Assembly (NCBI RefSeq): GCF_001189515.2
Contig: NZ_CP012069.2
Location: 1,922,001-1,986,000, forward strand
Direction: 5' to 3'
Length of the DNA stretch: 64,000 nt
DNA from: Olsenella sp. oral taxon 807
GTDB lineage: Bacteria; Actinomycetota; Coriobacteriia; Coriobacteriales; Atopobiaceae
Shown: positions 8,566-17,171 of the stretch, piece by piece
Layout of the letters: each line of letters begins with the position of its first letter
How positions within the stretch are numbered: position 1 is the first letter of the stretch
Made by a program: the position numbers and the translations under genes
The notes under the pieces: generated by a model
The model's input: only the letters and a program-made list of their open reading frames with translations
What the model was told of the DNA's origin: nothing
Database searches by the model: none

Positions 8566-9232
8566 CGCCATCCTCTCATTCTTGCGAGACTTTGGGACGC
8601 TTTTGGGACAGGGCATCGCAGACACCCTGGCGATGCTCTTCGTCTCGACTGCCATTGCCTACGTGTTGGGCATCGCCCTGGGTGTTGTCCTCTACGTAAG
8701 CGCGCCGGGCAGCCTAAGGCCCATGCGCGCGCTGTACTCCGTGCTCGGGTGGATCGTCAACATGGCGCGCTCCATCCCGTTCATCATCCTGATCGTCTCG
8801 GTCATCCCCATGACCAAGGCCATCGCAGGAACCACGGTCGGCGTCCGGGGCGTCATCTTTCCGCTCGTGCTCTCTGCTGCGCCCTTCGTGGCACGCATGA
8901 TCGAACAGTCCCTTGCCGAGGTGCCGCACAACTCCATCGAGGCAGCAGAGGCCTGCGGTGCGTCACTTCCGCGCGTCGTGTTCTCGGCACTTCTGCCCGA
9001 GGCGTTGCCCTCCATCGTACGCGGCGTGGCAGTCACGCTCATCTCGGTCTTGGGTTACACGGCCATCGCGGGCGCTGTCGGCGCAGGCGGCCTGGGAGAC
9101 ATCGCCATCCGCTATGGCTACTACCGCTACCAAGACGAAGTGATGCTCGTCACCATCGTCCTGCTTATCGCGTTGGTCCAGCTCATCCAGACAAGCTGCG
9201 ACCTCATCGCCAGGCACATCGATCACAGGTAA
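8558..9232 (+). CDS. metI: methionine ABC transporter permease
   Basis: A 224-residue inner-membrane permease with about five helices. The EAA loop is clear: SIEAAEACGASLPRVVFSALLPEALPSI (residues about 128-155). It overlaps the end of metN, which couples translation, and metQ follows after 75 nt. The MetN-MetI-MetQ order is the classic one for this importer. Confidence 0.92.
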   Translation: MTDAILSFLRDFGTLLGQGIADTLAMLFVSTAIAYVLGIALGVVLYVSAPGSLRPMRALYSVLGWIVNMARSIPFIILIVSVIPMTKAIAGTTVGVRGVIFPLVLSAAPFVARMIEQSLAEVPHNSIEAAEACGASLPRVVFSALLPEALPSIVRGVAVTLISVLGYTAIAGAVGAGGLGDIAIRYGYYRYQDEVMLVTIVLLIALVQLIQTSCDLIARHIDHR

Positions 9233-9307
9233 CCACAAGAATCCGTACAAGCGCATACCCAAATACCCAAGCGAATCATCACCACCATTCTATAGAAAGG
9301 AACTGTC

Positions 9308-10153
9308 ATGCCAGACATCACCAGAAGGAGCTTCATCCTTACCGCCGCTGCCGCTTCCTCTGCCATCCTGCTCGGGAGCGCGCTCACGGGCTGTGACTCC
9401 ACCGGCGCCAATGGCCCGGGGGCTGCTAAGAGGCTCACCGTCGCGGCATCACCCACGCCACATGCCAAGATCCTCAGCGAGTTCGCGGCACCCAAGCTCA
9501 AGGACCAGGGCATCGAGCTTACGGTCAAGGAGTACACCGACTATATCATCCCCAACCAGGTCACCAGCTCAGGAGAGGTGGACGTCAACTACTTCCAGCA
9601 TATCAACTACCTCGATAATTACAACGAGAAGAACGGCACCGACCTCGTGGGCGTCGCCGCCATCCACTATGAGCCGTTCGGCATCTACGCCGGCACGTCA
9701 TCTGACCTCTTGAGCATCGCAGACGGCGCTCAGATCGCCGTCCCCAACGACCCCACCAACGAGGGTCGCGCGCTGCTGCTCCTGCAGCAGGAGAAGATCA
9801 TCCGCCTGAGTAATCCCAACGACCTTGAGGCCACGGCGACCAGCGTTGCCGACAACCCCCACAATGTACGGCTCGTCGAGGTCGAGGCAGCCGCCGTCCC
9901 ACGTCAGCTGCAGGATGTCAACTTTGCCGTGATCAACGGCAACTACGCCATAGAGGCCGGCATGCACGCGTCTGACGCCTTGGCCGTCGAGTCCGCCCAG
10001 GGCGTCGCGGTGCAACAGTATGCCAACTACATCGTGACTACGCCCGACAAGAAGGACGACGAACGCATCGCCGCGCTCGTGAAGGTGCTCACCTCGGATG
10101 ACTTCAAGAAGTATCTCTCAGACGCCTATGGGAAAGACGTGCTGCCGGTCTAA
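9308..10153 (+). CDS. metQ: methionine-binding lipoprotein MetQ (NlpA family)
   Basis: A 281-residue substrate-binding protein. The signal peptide has a twin-arginine start (TRRSFILTAAAA) and a lipobox (ALTGC at about residue 28), so it is exported and lipid-anchored. The mature part has NlpA-family features: VAASPTPHAKIL, VDVNYFQHINYLD, IAVPNDPTNEGRALLLLQ and VINGNYAIEAG. AAAGGAACTGTC precedes the ATG. It delivers methionine to MetI. Confidence 0.92.
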   Translation: MPDITRRSFILTAAAASSAILLGSALTGCDSTGANGPGAAKRLTVAASPTPHAKILSEFAAPKLKDQGIELTVKEYTDYIIPNQVTSSGEVDVNYFQHINYLDNYNEKNGTDLVGVAAIHYEPFGIYAGTSSDLLSIADGAQIAVPNDPTNEGRALLLLQQEKIIRLSNPNDLEATATSVADNPHNVRLVEVEAAAVPRQLQDVNFAVINGNYAIEAGMHASDALAVESAQGVAVQQYANYIVTTPDKKDDERIAALVKVLTSDDFKKYLSDAYGKDVLPV

Positions 10154-10270
10154 GGCGCAGGGTCGCGACGGAACGCAGGACCGCACGGCAGGCAAAGAAG
10201 AGATAGGACCGCAGGATCGCGCCTCGCGGCGTACGGCGTCGTGAGGTGCGATCCTCCATAGGCGCGGCAC

Positions 10271-10297
10271 CCGAGTCGGATGGGCAACCCGACTCGG
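10271..10297. terminator. inverted repeat between convergent metQ and thiC
   Basis: CCGAGTCGG and CCGACTCGG form a 9-bp stem with a 9-nt loop, between the convergent ends of the met and thi operons. It lacks a clear U-tract, so it may be a bidirectional terminator. Confidence 0.4.
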
Positions 10298-10354
10298 ATG
10301 CCCAGGCAAGTGGCCCGCGCAGCGACGACGCCATTTACGTCACCGGCGGCAGGA

Positions 10355-11665
10355 TTACAGGATGTCGATATACTCCCCGGCAAGCACCTTGTTCATGCTT
10401 CTCACGGCACAGAACTTCCCGCACATGGAGCAGGTCTCGCTGTGGTCGTCCTCGGGAGCGCGGCTGTCACGTATCGCCCTCGCAACCTTGGGGTCGAGGG
10501 CCTCCTTGAACTGTGCGTCCCAGTCAAGGACGCGGCGGGCGTCCGCCATGCGCTCATCGGGCTCCTGCGACCCCGGGATCCCCTTGGCGATGTCTGCCGC
10601 ATGGGCGGCTATCCTGCTGGCGATGATGCCCTGGCGCACGTCATCCACGTTTGGCAGGGCGAGGTGCTCGGCTGGCGTCACGTAACACAGAAACGCCGCT
10701 CCTGCCCAGGCGGCGATGGCGCCCCCGATGGCCGCCGTAATGTGGTCGTAGCCTGGTGCGATGTCAGTCACGAGAGGTCCGAGCACGTAGAAGGGGGCAC
10801 CCTTGCAGATGGTCTGCTGCACCTTCATATTGGCGGCTATCTGGTCCATCGGCACGTGTCCCGGACCCTCCACCATCACCTGGACGTCCCTGTCCCAGGC
10901 GCGCTGCGTCAACTCACCGAGCCTCAGGAGCTCCCCCATCTGGCAGCCGTCCGTGGCATCGGCGAGGCAGCCCGGTCGACACGCGTCGCCGAGGCTTATG
11001 GTCACGTCGTGCTCGTGGCAGATCGTAAGAATATCGTCGTAGCGCTCAAGGAAGGGGTTCTCCTCTCCGGTCATGGCCATCCACGCGAACACGAGGCTCC
11101 CTCCACGACTCACGACGTTCATCTTGCGCCCTCCCGCGCGAATCTCGTCGATGGTCTTCCTGGTGATGCCGCAGTGCAGGGTAACGAAGTCGACGCCATC
11201 CTCTGCGTGCAGGCGGACCACGTCAACGAAGTCGTCGGCGCTGAGCGTGGCGAGATCGCGCTGGTAGTGAATGACCGCGTCGTAGACGGGGACGGTGCCC
11301 ACCATCGTGGGGCACTCGCGGCAGAGCTTGCGCCTGAAGGGTTGCGTGTCGCCGTGGCTGGAGAGGTCCATAATGGCTTGTGCGCCGAGCTTGACGGCAC
11401 TTTTGACCTTTTCCATCTCGATGTCGTAGTCTTTGACGTCACGACTGACACCAAGGTTGACGTTGATCTTGGTCCTAAGCATGCTCCCAACGCCGTTTGG
11501 GTCCAGGCACGCGTGCGCGTGGTTGGCCGGGATGATCACCTTACCCTCGGCGACCCAGGCGCGAATCTCCTCGACTGTCCGGCGCTCCTTCTTTGCCACT
11601 ACCTCCATCTGGGGCGTGATAGTGCCCTTGCGAGCCGCTCCCATCTGGGTGTCTAGCTCCTCCAT
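10355..11665 (-). CDS. thiC: phosphomethylpyrimidine synthase
   Basis: A 436-residue radical-SAM enzyme that converts aminoimidazole ribotide to hydroxymethylpyrimidine phosphate for thiamine synthesis. The C-terminal CSMCGKFC cluster motif (near residue 413) binds the [4Fe-4S] centre. Other family blocks are seen: MDLSSHGD, HCGITRKTIDEI, ISLGDACRPGC, EGPGHVPMDQI and GPLVTDIAPGYDHI. The start has AAAGGGAG 4 nt upstream. It is the last gene of the thiM-thiE-HAD-thiD-thiC run, 40 nt after thiD. The shorter length is that of Gram-positive ThiC proteins. Confidence 0.95.
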   Translation of the reverse strand: MEELDTQMGAARKGTITPQMEVVAKKERRTVEEIRAWVAEGKVIIPANHAHACLDPNGVGSMLRTKINVNLGVSRDVKDYDIEMEKVKSAVKLGAQAIMDLSSHGDTQPFRRKLCRECPTMVGTVPVYDAVIHYQRDLATLSADDFVDVVRLHAEDGVDFVTLHCGITRKTIDEIRAGGRKMNVVSRGGSLVFAWMAMTGEENPFLERYDDILTICHEHDVTISLGDACRPGCLADATDGCQMGELLRLGELTQRAWDRDVQVMVEGPGHVPMDQIAANMKVQQTICKGAPFYVLGPLVTDIAPGYDHITAAIGGAIAAWAGAAFLCYVTPAEHLALPNVDDVRQGIIASRIAAHAADIAKGIPGSQEPDERMADARRVLDWDAQFKEALDPKVARAIRDSRAPEDDHSETCSMCGKFCAVRSMNKVLAGEYIDIL

Positions 11666-11705
11666 AGCTCCCTTTCCTTTCCGTTATGAATCACGTAAGC
11701 GGACG

Positions 11706-12524
11706 TCAGCCGCCAACCGGTCCCTCGGCGTAGCCGCCCGTAAGGGCAAAGGCGTGGTTCATGGGACCACTTCCCTGCCCGAGGTCGAGCATCGCCAAGA
11801 GGGCGTCCGTGACGTAGGACTTGGCGCGGCGGGTGGCCTGCGTAAGGTCGAAGCCCTTGGCGAGGTTCGAGGCGATGGCGCTCGAGAGCGTGCAGCCAGT
11901 GCCATGCGTGTTTGGATTGTCGATGCGCCTAGCCCTGAGCCAGTGAGCGCTGCCGCACGACCAGAGCAGGTCGTCGGCATCGGTGTCGCTCAGGCCATGC
12001 CCACCCTTGCAGAGCACGGCGCAGCCGAAGCGCGTGGCGATGCCCTCGGCTGCGGCGAGCAGGTCTGCGGCGGTCTTGATACGAAGGCCCGAGAGGACCT
12101 CGGCCTCGGGGATATTGGGAGTGATAACGTCCGCGAGCGGGATGAGCCTCTCCTCAAGGACGGCAACGGCGGCATCATCGATGAGCCTCGCCCCGCTCGT
12201 CGCGACCATCACGGGGTCAAGGACCACGTTTCTCGCTTCATGACGGCGCAGGCGATCGGCGATGGTAAAGACGAGGGCAGGCGAGCTCACCATGCCAATC
12301 TTTACCGCGTCGGGCCTGATGTCCGCAAACACCGCGTCTATCTGCGCCGCCAGAAACTCGGGCGTGACATCCATGATGGCCGTCACGCCCATCGTGTTCT
12401 GGGCAGTTAGCGCCGTGATGGCGCTCATGGCAAAGACCCCGTTCAGGGTCATCGTCTTGATGTCCGCCTGGATGCCGGCTCCCCCACTGGAGTCGCTCCC
12501 GGCGATGGTCAGCGCTGTTTTCAT
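11706..12524 (-). CDS. thiD: hydroxymethylpyrimidine (phosphate) kinase
   Basis: A 272-residue ribokinase-family enzyme that phosphorylates HMP and HMP-P. It starts MKTALTIAGSDSSGGAG, with GGGAGG upstream, which fixes the start at 12524. TGTGCTL near the C-terminus is the anion hole with the catalytic Cys/Asp region (NTHGTGCTLSSAIA). Its start overlaps the HAD phosphatase stop by 4 nt. It works between ThiC and ThiE. Confidence 0.93.
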   Translation of the reverse strand: MKTALTIAGSDSSGGAGIQADIKTMTLNGVFAMSAITALTAQNTMGVTAIMDVTPEFLAAQIDAVFADIRPDAVKIGMVSSPALVFTIADRLRRHEARNVVLDPVMVATSGARLIDDAAVAVLEERLIPLADVITPNIPEAEVLSGLRIKTAADLLAAAEGIATRFGCAVLCKGGHGLSDTDADDLLWSCGSAHWLRARRIDNPNTHGTGCTLSSAIASNLAKGFDLTQATRRAKSYVTDALLAMLDLGQGSGPMNHAFALTGGYAEGPVGG

Positions 12525-13267
12525 CTGGTACCTCCCTTGCGTGGGCTCTTCCCGATCGCAGAGACGATGGCCGCACCCTCCTGAAAGCTGCCGAGATAGA
12601 CGTCGACCGTCGCCCTGATGGCGTCCTGGTCCGCTGCGCTCGCCTCGTCTTGGACTGCACAGGTGGGAAAGCCCGCCTCGTGGGCGCAGCGCAGCGCCAA
12701 GAGCGTGTCCTCGACGACGAGCACGTCTTGGGCAGGAAGGCCCAGATGCTCGGCGGCCATGCGGTAGATCTTCGACTGCGCCTTGGTGGTCGCGTAGTCG
12801 TCGCAGGAGAGCAGACACTCGAAGCAATCCCAGACGCCCAGGCGCTCGAGGGCGAGACGCCCCAGCGCGGGGTCACCCGCGGTCGTGAGCAGCATGTGCA
12901 CTTCCGCCTCCCGAAGGCCCAAGACGAACTCTCTTGCACCTAGCTTGAGGTGGACCTCCTCGCGGTAGAAGCCCTCCAAGATGGCAGAGATCCCCTGGCG
13001 CACCTGCTCGGGCGACTGAGAGAGGCCGTAGCGCTCCTTCATGTACGCAACTCCCTCGTCGAGGGTCAGCGTAAAGAGTCGCTCTGCAAGGTCTGGGCCA
13101 GCCCTCACGCCGATGGAGGCGAGGTAGCGCCCAGCAAGACCGTCCCAGATGCCCGTGGAGTCGAGCAGCGTGCCGTCGATGTCAAAGGCGACCCCGCGAA
13201 CCTTGCGAACCCCAAAGGCCTCGTGGGCCCCGCGAACGGCGCATACCTCGCGAGCCTCGTGGATCAT
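12521..13267 (-). CDS. HAD-family phosphatase in the thiamine operon
   Basis: A 248-residue haloacid-dehalogenase hydrolase, beta-phosphoglucomutase-like subgroup. Motif I is FDIDGTLLDS (about residue 28), motif II the Thr in LLTTAGD, motif III around TTKAQSKIYRMA and motif IV VLVVEDTLLALRCA. The cap domain lies between motifs I and II. Its ends overlap thiE and thiD by 4 nt each, so it is translated with them. A role as a thiamine-phosphate or HMP-phosphate phosphatase is possible but inferred from context only. Confidence 0.85.
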   Translation of the reverse strand: MIHEAREVCAVRGAHEAFGVRKVRGVAFDIDGTLLDSTGIWDGLAGRYLASIGVRAGPDLAERLFTLTLDEGVAYMKERYGLSQSPEQVRQGISAILEGFYREEVHLKLGAREFVLGLREAEVHMLLTTAGDPALGRLALERLGVWDCFECLLSCDDYATTKAQSKIYRMAAEHLGLPAQDVLVVEDTLLALRCAHEAGFPTCAVQDEASAADQDAIRATVDVYLGSFQEGAAIVSAIGKSPRKGGTR

Positions 13268-13977
13268 ACGCCCAGCACCTCTCTGATTCTGGCCCTGAGC
13301 TCGCGCGTCGCCGCCTCGACGTCCGGCTGGGCAAAGATGGCCGATATGACGGCCACACCACAGATACCCGTTCCCGCAAGCTCCCCCACGTTGGCGGCCG
13401 TGATGCCTCCGATGGCGACGACGGGAATGCTGACCGCCTCGCAGATGGCTGAGAGCTCCTCGCGACTGATGACGTCGGCGTCCGCCTTGGAGCCGGTGGG
13501 AAAGACAGCTCCCACGCCGAGGTAGTCAGCTCCGGCTCGCTCGGCAGCGCGGGCCTCCCCCACCGTACCTGCCGAGACACCCAGGATCCTGCCCTCGCCG
13601 ATGTGCCGCCTGACCGCAGCTGCCTCCATATCGCCCTGCCCTACGTGCACGCCGTCCGCCTCGCACGCGAGGGCGAGCGCCACGTCGTCGTCCACCACGA
13701 ACGGCACGGCCTGGGAGCGGCAGAGTCCTCGCAGCTCACGGGCCTCGACAAGGTACTCATCATGGGGAAGGGCCATGTCGTCCTTCTCACGGACCTGTAT
13801 GAAGGTCGCACCACCTCGCAGGGCCTCCCTCACACACGAGTCGAGCGTGCGCTCGCCCAGCCAGTGGCGATCCGTCACCGCATAGAGCGCGAGCGAGTGT
13901 GCGAGCTTCTCCCTGTCAAGGCGGCCAGCGGGCCCTCCTGCGGCTGCCGCCGTGCCCGAACGCCTATCGAAGCTCAT
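13264..13977 (-). CDS. thiE: thiamine-phosphate synthase
   Basis: A 237-residue TIM-barrel enzyme that joins HMP pyrophosphate to thiazole phosphate. Family motifs: LYAVTDRHWLG, GGATFIQVREKD, VPFVVDDDVALA, DGVHVGQGDM, ADYLGVGAVFPTGSK and IPVVAIGGI. The start MSFDRR at 13977 has GGGAGG upstream and overlaps the end of thiM by 14 nt. The longer upstream frame is the out-of-frame shadow of thiM. Confidence 0.94.
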   Translation of the reverse strand: MSFDRRSGTAAAAGGPAGRLDREKLAHSLALYAVTDRHWLGERTLDSCVREALRGGATFIQVREKDDMALPHDEYLVEARELRGLCRSQAVPFVVDDDVALALACEADGVHVGQGDMEAAAVRRHIGEGRILGVSAGTVGEARAAERAGADYLGVGAVFPTGSKADADVISREELSAICEAVSIPVVAIGGITAANVGELAGTGICGVAVISAIFAQPDVEAATRELRARIREVLGV

Positions 13978-14785
13978 AGCGCGCCTCCCTGTCAAGCTGC
14001 TCGCCGTCGATGTTGTAGATGGCGTCGATGATGCGGTTGCGGTAGGTGGCGTTGCCGTCGCCCTCCTGCATGCGAGACCAGCCGACCTCGCCGGCAAGAC
14101 CCATCAGGCAGACGGCAGCCGCAGCTGCCTCGAGCTTGTCCTTGGGGTTGGCGATAAGATAGGCGCACAGGACTCCCGAGAGCATGCAGCCCGTACCCGT
14201 GACCCTGCCCATCTCGGCGCGTCCGTTGCGGATGACATAGCAGGTCTCCTCGTCTGCCACGAGGTCGATCGCCCCCGTGATCGCGACGATGCCTTCCACC
14301 TTACGGGCATAGCCCTTGGAGAAGGACACCATCTCGTCGAGCCTGGCGTCGGTCACGGCGTCGGCAGCGCTGGCGTCGACGCCCCGTGTCGTGGCACTGC
14401 CGAGGGCCAGAGCCTTGAGCTCGGAGACGTTGCCTCGGATAGCATCGAAGCCGATAGTGTCCACCAGCTCAGATGCGATGCGCGTGCGCAGCTTGCTCGC
14501 ACCGGCTGCCACGGGGTCGAGCACCCTGACGTGACCGAGCTCGCGCGAGCGCCTGCCTGCGATGCGCATGGCCTCTATCGTCTGGCTGTTGAGGTTGCCT
14601 ATGTTGATGTTGAGGCCACCGCAGATGGTGGTGATGTCCTCGACGTCCTCGGGCTCGTCGGCCATGATGGGACTCCCGCCGCAGGCGAGCACCGCATTTG
14701 CGACGTCGTTGATGGTGACGTAGTTGGTGATGTTATGCACGAGCGGCGTTGTCTTACGTACAGTGCGCAATCGATCAGAAAGCAT
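13964..14785 (-). CDS. thiM: hydroxyethylthiazole kinase
   Basis: A 273-residue kinase that phosphorylates the thiazole alcohol salvaged from thiamine breakdown. The N-terminal PLVHNITNYVTIN, the VLDPVAAGASKLRT block and the catalytic RVTGTGCMLSG motif (near residue 192) are clear. It is the first gene after the TPP riboswitch and heads the salvage operon. No de novo thiazole genes (thiG, thiH, thiS) are in the window, so thiazole probably comes from salvage. Confidence 0.95.
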   Translation of the reverse strand: MLSDRLRTVRKTTPLVHNITNYVTINDVANAVLACGGSPIMADEPEDVEDITTICGGLNINIGNLNSQTIEAMRIAGRRSRELGHVRVLDPVAAGASKLRTRIASELVDTIGFDAIRGNVSELKALALGSATTRGVDASAADAVTDARLDEMVSFSKGYARKVEGIVAITGAIDLVADEETCYVIRNGRAEMGRVTGTGCMLSGVLCAYLIANPKDKLEAAAAAVCLMGLAGEVGWSRMQEGDGNATYRNRIIDAIYNIDGEQLDREARYELR

Positions 14786-14872
14786 GGCCTCAGGCTCCTC
14801 TCACAGAACAAGCGGACGCACCCTTTCCGGGTGTGCCCGCTCGGGCGAGAGCTCGCGTGGCCGTCTGAGGCC
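14786..14872 (-). promoter_or_regulatory. thiM expression platform with a possible ribosome-site clamp
   Basis: On the transcript, GGCCTCAG (14865-14872), directly after the aptamer, is perfectly complementary to CTGAGGCC (14786-14793), directly before the thiM AUG. Between them are further hairpins such as GCGAG-CTCGC. Pairing of the two 8-mers would bury the AUG-proximal region and the AGGAG at 14797-14801, suggesting control of translation initiation. Confidence 0.55.
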
Positions 14873-14875
14873 GCA

Positions 14876-14959
14876 GTCCCTACGCTGGCATTACCCAGAT
14901 CAGGTTCTTGGGTCGGGACCGCACTGGGTCCCCTCTCAGCCGGCATGCGCCAGCTCCCC
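14876..14959 (-). promoter_or_regulatory. TPP riboswitch (THI element)
   Basis: Read on the minus strand, the conserved parts follow in order: a GGGGAGCUGGCGC start, CUGAGA-GGGGACCC, then GACCC-AAGAACCUGAUCUGGGUAAUGCCAGCG-UAGGGA (written here in parts of one aptamer). The UAAUGCCAGCGUAGGGA core is diagnostic. It senses thiamine pyrophosphate and controls the thiM-thiE-HAD-thiD-thiC operon. Confidence 0.95.
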
Positions 14960-14962
14960 TAA

Positions 14963-15316
14963 TCAGCTGCAATTGTAGCACAACAAGTGCAAAGTCAGCT
15001 CGGCACCCGTGACAAGAGGGACCGCGAGCTCCTTGTGAGCATGCGCCGAAAGAGCGAGGCCATTCCCGCATATCTCCACCGCGCCGTATATTGCGAGGCA
15101 CTCCTGCACCTCAGCGTCGACGACGCGTGGCATGTACCCCTCGGGGCATATGCTCATGTCCACTTCCCTCTCGATGACTCTTGATGGGATGACAGCAGGA
15201 CCCCCTGTCATAATCACCAGAATCCGATTATTACACCGCCATTTACCGAATATCTTACCACCAGAATACGACATACCGAACAGCGCTGAGAGACGCGAGC
15301 TACATCTGCTGGGCAC
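14963..15316 (-). pseudogene. remnant of a DUF4143-type AAA ATPase
   Basis: The frame contains YMPRVVDAEVQECLAIYGAV followed by EICG. This is the start of the large family of AAA proteins with C-terminal DUF4143, where the sequence normally continues into a WCGKT P-loop. Here the P-loop is missing and the frame ends soon after (ending CYNCS, next to the riboswitch), so only the first 40-60 of about 400 residues remain. Assignment rests on recalled family sequence. Confidence 0.5.
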
Positions 15317-15416
15317 AAACCCTTATCCTGAGTTCCCGGCACCTCCTTAGCCCACAACTGGCAGCCTGATGGTATCCCGACCTGGCCCGGGGCGCGCCCT
15401 TAGCGAGGCCCTCTGC

Positions 15417-15967
15417 CCAGACTGCGCCTTTCCGTGCGGTCAGGCCCCAGGTCGAGGCCTGCGGGCCCCGGCGCAACCCCCCCCGCAGGCTGGCGGGGGG
15501 TTGCTCGAGCGCGTTTGCCCAGTTGGGCCATTTTCCATAGTGCCCCGCAGGCTGGCGGGGGGTTGCGTCCCACGCCTCCCGGGCGGCGACGTGACGGAAA
15601 AGCGCAGTCTGCAGCCCCCCAAGCTAACAGAGTGCGCTTTTCCATAAGACGCAACTCCAAACTGCGTCTTTCCGATCGGTGACGATCGCAGAGTGCGCTT
15701 TTCCGTGAGTCCATCAGGACAGAGTGCGCTTTTCCGTGAGCCGGCGCCGCGTTTGCCCAGGTGAGGAAAAGCGCATTTTACGGAAAAGCGCATTCTGGGG
15801 TTTGACGTCACGGAAAGGCGCATTTTGCGAGCTCCAGAACCGCCAGAGTGTGTCTTTTCGTAAGACGCCTCACGGAAAAGCGCATTTTGTGAGCTCTAGA
15901 ACCGCCAGAATGCGTCTTTTGGTGAGACGCGTCCCGGGGGCGCGGCCAAAGTGCGCCTTTCCGTGAG
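15417..15967. repeat. family B array, locus 1
   Basis: About 13 copies of a 17-20 nt unit (consensus CAGAGTGCGCTTTTCCGTGA). Forward copies begin near 15418, 15627, 15659, 15690 and 15720. Reverse copies (CGGAAAAGCGCATTCTG) lie near 15593, 15764, 15780, 15810 and 15873, with more forward copies near 15844, 15906 and 15950. The centre is GTTTGCCCAG (15751-15760), followed by two reverse copies in tandem. The forward copy at 15720 and the reverse copy at 15780 could pair as an approximately 17-bp stem around that centre. Family D copy 2 lies inside this interval. No gene is supported between 15317 and 16035. Confidence 0.75.
15479..15570. repeat. family D double-hairpin repeat, copy 2
   Basis: A hairpin CCCCCGC-AGGCTG-GCGGGGG, the linker GTTTGCCCAGTTGGG (15513-15527), then a second hairpin beginning at TGCCCCGCAGGCTGGCGGGG (from 15541). 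The order and linker match copies at 1.8 and 20.8 kb. Confidence 0.7.
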
Positions 15968-16035
15968 GCGCTGGGCAGCAGACAGCGGGATGTCCGGCTG
16001 TCCCAGAACCTCCCCCACCTCGCCTTTCGCCTTGA

Positions 16036-16998
16036 TCACTTTTTGCCAGACACAGTGCCCTCGTCGCGCGCAAGCTCCTGCGGCAGCGGCTCATCGATGT
16101 TACCGCGATAGAACCCCCCAAAGAAGTTCTCGGTACGTAGCACGTTAATCACTGCATGTGGCTCGACGGCGCGCATCAGGCGGATGATATCATCCTGCTC
16201 GTAGGCCGACACCACGGTGTTAAGCAGCCACATCTTCTGGTGGCGGTAGCCGCCGAAGCCCTCGACGCAGGATACCCCATGGCGATAGCGCGCCTGGTAC
16301 GCAGCCATGATCTCCATTGGACGCCTCGTCGTGACCTGCAGTGTCACACGCTCGTAGCGGTGGTAGAACATACTGATCGCATTGGTCGAGATGAACTGGA
16401 AGATGATCGACCACGCTGCGTTCTCCCAGCCGAACATCGCGCCGAAGACGAGCAACATCACGCAGTTTCCGGCAAATATCTGCCCCCAGATCGTCTTGCC
16501 CGTACGGTTGGACACCATGAGCGATATGAAGTCGCTGCCGGCCGTCGATGCCCCTCCCTTGAGCGCGAGCGCTATCGAGAAGCCGTAGAGAAAGCCCCCA
16601 AAGACCACGTCGAGAAACTTTGACTCGAAGGAGACCAGCCCTGTCAGGACGTCTGGAGGAAGCACGCGCAGGAAGAAGGCCGCAAGAAAGACCTGTGCCA
16701 TGGAGAAGAGCACGAAGCGCCTCGATATGTGCCTCCAGCAGAGTATCGCGACCGGAATGTTGAGCGTGATCATGCCCACGAAGGTGGGAAATGAGATGCC
16801 AAGAAGCGAGGTGATCCTATCGAGCAAGATGGCAAGGCCCGTGAACCCGCTGGAGAGCAGGTCGGCGGGCCGTATGAAAACAATCAACGTGAAGGCCTGC
16901 AAGAAGGCGGAAACGACCACGGAGCAACCCGTGATGACGCGACGCACCCCAGCGTAACGACCAAGACCTAACGCCTTGTCAATGAGCTCGTCATCCAT
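16036..16998 (-). CDS. YitT-family membrane protein (DUF2179)
   Basis: About 320 residues. The N-terminal two thirds have five to six membrane helices typical of the YitT family (LSSGFTGLAILLDRI, GGFLYGFSIALALKGGASTAGSDF). The C-terminal cytoplasmic part is the DUF2179 domain (HKR-type start, INVLRTENFFGGFY near the end). The function of the family is unknown; ion or small-molecule transport has been suggested. The start at 16998 (MDDELI) is chosen by a GCGAGG site; an in-frame ATG at 17022 is the alternative. It stands alone on the minus strand. Confidence 0.82.
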   Translation of the reverse strand: MDDELIDKALGLGRYAGVRRVITGCSVVVSAFLQAFTLIVFIRPADLLSSGFTGLAILLDRITSLLGISFPTFVGMITLNIPVAILCWRHISRRFVLFSMAQVFLAAFFLRVLPPDVLTGLVSFESKFLDVVFGGFLYGFSIALALKGGASTAGSDFISLMVSNRTGKTIWGQIFAGNCVMLLVFGAMFGWENAAWSIIFQFISTNAISMFYHRYERVTLQVTTRRPMEIMAAYQARYRHGVSCVEGFGGYRHQKMWLLNTVVSAYEQDDIIRLMRAVEPHAVINVLRTENFFGGFYRGNIDEPLPQELARDEGTVSGKK

Positions 16999-17171
16999 GC
17001 AGTGCCTCGCTCTCTTGGTCATGGCCACGTATGTGCTGTATGATACCATGCCTTGTTTTCAGTGACATGCGGCAGGAACACATCAACTTTAAGTCGGCCT
17101 CGGACGCGAGCCTAGCGCCCGGGCGCGACCCGACCCGCAGACGCGGCTTAGCCCTCGGGCGCAAGCTTGGC

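Noticed and set aside
10280-11656. A 458-codon plus-strand frame opposite thiC
   Set aside because: It is the antisense shadow of a clearly conserved thiC gene.
15417-15967. A second CRISPR locus made by the family B units
   Set aside because: Units are about 20 nt, occur in both orientations, and the spacers are short (10-12 nt in places); no cas genes nearby.
15400-15970. Possible small genes in the family B array
   Set aside because: The frames share the same short peptide (NALFRE or KAHS) because of the repeated unit; no ribosome sites.
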